DNA of 6,508 nt from an uncultured Bacillus sp. (GTDB taxonomy: Bacteria > Bacillota > Bacilli > Bacillales > Cytobacillaceae), in NCBI GenBank assembly GCA_937902115.1, contig CALGSR010000417.1, forward strand, positions 1 through 6,508. Direction: 5' to 3'. Each line of letters begins with the position of its first letter. The stretch's first letter is position 1. Below are positions 5,820 through 6,508 of the stretch, piece by piece. Made by a program: the position numbers and the translations under genes. The notes under the pieces are model-generated. The model was not told the origin of the DNA. It searched no databases and was given only the letters and a program-made list of their open reading frames with translations.

Positions 5820-6494
5820 TTGGATGGAAATCTGCTTATTGCAACATTGAAACGTGATGACTTCACTTGTCAAAAATGCGGAAAAACTGATGGCCAATTA
5901 GAGGCTCACCATATCATACCAAGGCGCTTACGCGGGGAAGATTCCATTTTCAACCTCATTACACTGTGTTCAAACTGTCACGAAAGTATTAATGGTATTG
6001 AAATGCAGTACGCGGAGGAATTTTACAAAATAGTTAAAGGAAAACCAATTTACACAAAGGATGCCATGCACGTTATGCAAGGGAAAAACTACTTGCGTAG
6101 GGAACTAGAAAAAATAGCACCAGTCAGCCTAACAACCGGTGGTGACACCGCAAATAAGCGAATTGATTGGGGCGTAACTAAAACTCATTCCAATGATGCA
6201 ATTGTTATCGCTAATTTACCCATAATCGCTAGTCGTGTCGAATTGAGAGATTGGAACATTAAGCCTATGAGGCGTAAGTCAAAGTCGAAAACAGATATAA
6301 TGGAAGGTTTTAAACATCGTGACTTTGTTTGTTATTCAAAACGAAACGGTGAAAAATATTACGGTTATATTACTGCTTTATATCCCAATAGAAAGCAATT
6401 CAATATGACCACAAATGAAGGTAAAATATTAAAACGTTATGGGCTAAAATCTTTAAAACTAATATGGAGATTTAATAAAATTTACTGTTTATAA
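5820..6494 (+). CDS. N-terminally truncated IscB-type HNH/RuvC endonuclease
   Basis: A 224-residue frame matching the C-terminal half of IscB, the transposon-borne RNA-guided nuclease related to Cas9. Seen: an HNH domain at about residues 10-60 with two zinc-binding pairs (C17/C20 and C50/C53), H30-H31 as the catalytic histidine region, Asn45 and His54. Then comes a RuvC-III-like segment THSNDAIVIA with His123 and Asp126. A basic stretch and a GF..RDFV....YYGYI.ALY segment (163-188) resemble the IscB C-terminal domain. Missing: the PLMP domain, RuvC-I, bridge helix and RuvC-II of full IscB (about 400-500 residues), so the RuvC site cannot be complete. No lost half was found in any frame of 5607-5820. 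The frame is open only from 5790, its only candidate start there is the TTG at 5820, and no ribosome binding site precedes it. It is probably a relic, though the catalytic residues are undamaged. Confidence 0.7.
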   Translation: MDGNLLIATLKRDDFTCQKCGKTDGQLEAHHIIPRRLRGEDSIFNLITLCSNCHESINGIEMQYAEEFYKIVKGKPIYTKDAMHVMQGKNYLRRELEKIAPVSLTTGGDTANKRIDWGVTKTHSNDAIVIANLPIIASRVELRDWNIKPMRRKSKSKTDIMEGFKHRDFVCYSKRNGEKYYGYITALYPNRKQFNMTTNEGKILKRYGLKSLKLIWRFNKIYCL

Positions 6495-6495
6495 A

Positions 6496-6504
6496 GGGAG
6501 GTGA
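6496..6504 (+). promoter_or_regulatory. Strong ribosome binding site for a gene beyond the window
   Basis: GGGAGGTGA is an almost ideal Bacillus ribosome binding site and lies directly after the stop codon of the IscB fragment. Its gene must start within a few bases past the end of the window. By comparison with B. subtilis, where ywlE is followed by ywlF, that gene may be rpiB (ribose-5-phosphate isomerase B), but no coding sequence is visible here. Confidence 0.6.
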
Positions 6505-6508
6505 ATTC

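Noticed and set aside
5607..5820. Frameshifted N-terminal half of IscB
   Set aside because: All three forward frames are broken by stops, and none shows PLMP, RuvC-I or bridge-helix-like sequence.
1..6508. CRISPR array, tRNA or rRNA genes, IS transposase genes
   Set aside because: No regularly spaced repeats, no cloverleaf-like stretches and no transposase frame were seen on either strand.

Overview
The window looks like the chromosome of a low-to-moderate GC Gram-positive bacterium of the Bacillaceae. The grounds are strong AGGAGG-type ribosome binding sites, GTG/TTG starts, T-tract hairpin terminators, and the conserved block known in Bacillus subtilis as ywlC-ywlD-ywlE. These genes encode threonylcarbamoyl-AMP synthase (tsaC), a manganese efflux pump (mntP) and a protein-arginine phosphatase. 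In B. subtilis the next gene is ywlF (rpiB). Here the window stops just after a strong ribosome binding site that could serve that gene.

Layout: 15-1058 (+) tsaC, carrying a cluster of DnaA boxes at its extreme 5' end (35-73); 1061-1121 a palindrome followed directly by a bidirectional terminator shared with the next, convergent gene; 1174-1878 (-) an unrecognised two-helix membrane protein with a beta-rich, possibly Tubby/LURP-one-like, C-terminal domain; 1955-2011 a decayed copy of the terminator-type hairpin and a further small inverted repeat; 2102-2656 (+) mntP and its terminator; 2901-4859 (+) an exported serine beta-lactamase/penicillin-binding-protein-like hydrolase with a C-terminal four-helix membrane domain; 4866-4928 a long-loop inverted repeat; 4985-5100 a hairpin-rich non-coding stretch; 5157-5606 (+) ywlE; 5676-5812 a strong hairpin and a compactly foldable non-coding stretch; 5820-6494 (+) the C-terminal half of an IscB-type HNH/RuvC endonuclease; 6496-6504 a ribosome binding site for a gene outside the window.

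The conserved housekeeping genes seem to have been interrupted at each junction. The minus-strand membrane gene lies between tsaC and mntP, the hydrolase between mntP and ywlE, and the IscB relic between ywlE and the presumed next gene. The genes do not form one pathway: tsaC serves tRNA t6A synthesis, mntP exports Mn(II), ywlE reverses McsB arginine phosphorylation, and the hydrolase probably acts on the cell envelope.

The two most interesting signals are the DnaA-box cluster inside tsaC and the truncated IscB. The IscB relic has an intact HNH centre and RuvC-III residues but no PLMP, RuvC-I, bridge-helix or RuvC-II part, and sits right after a non-coding stretch that could be a relic of its omega RNA (HEARO). 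I did not find a clear new multi-gene system.
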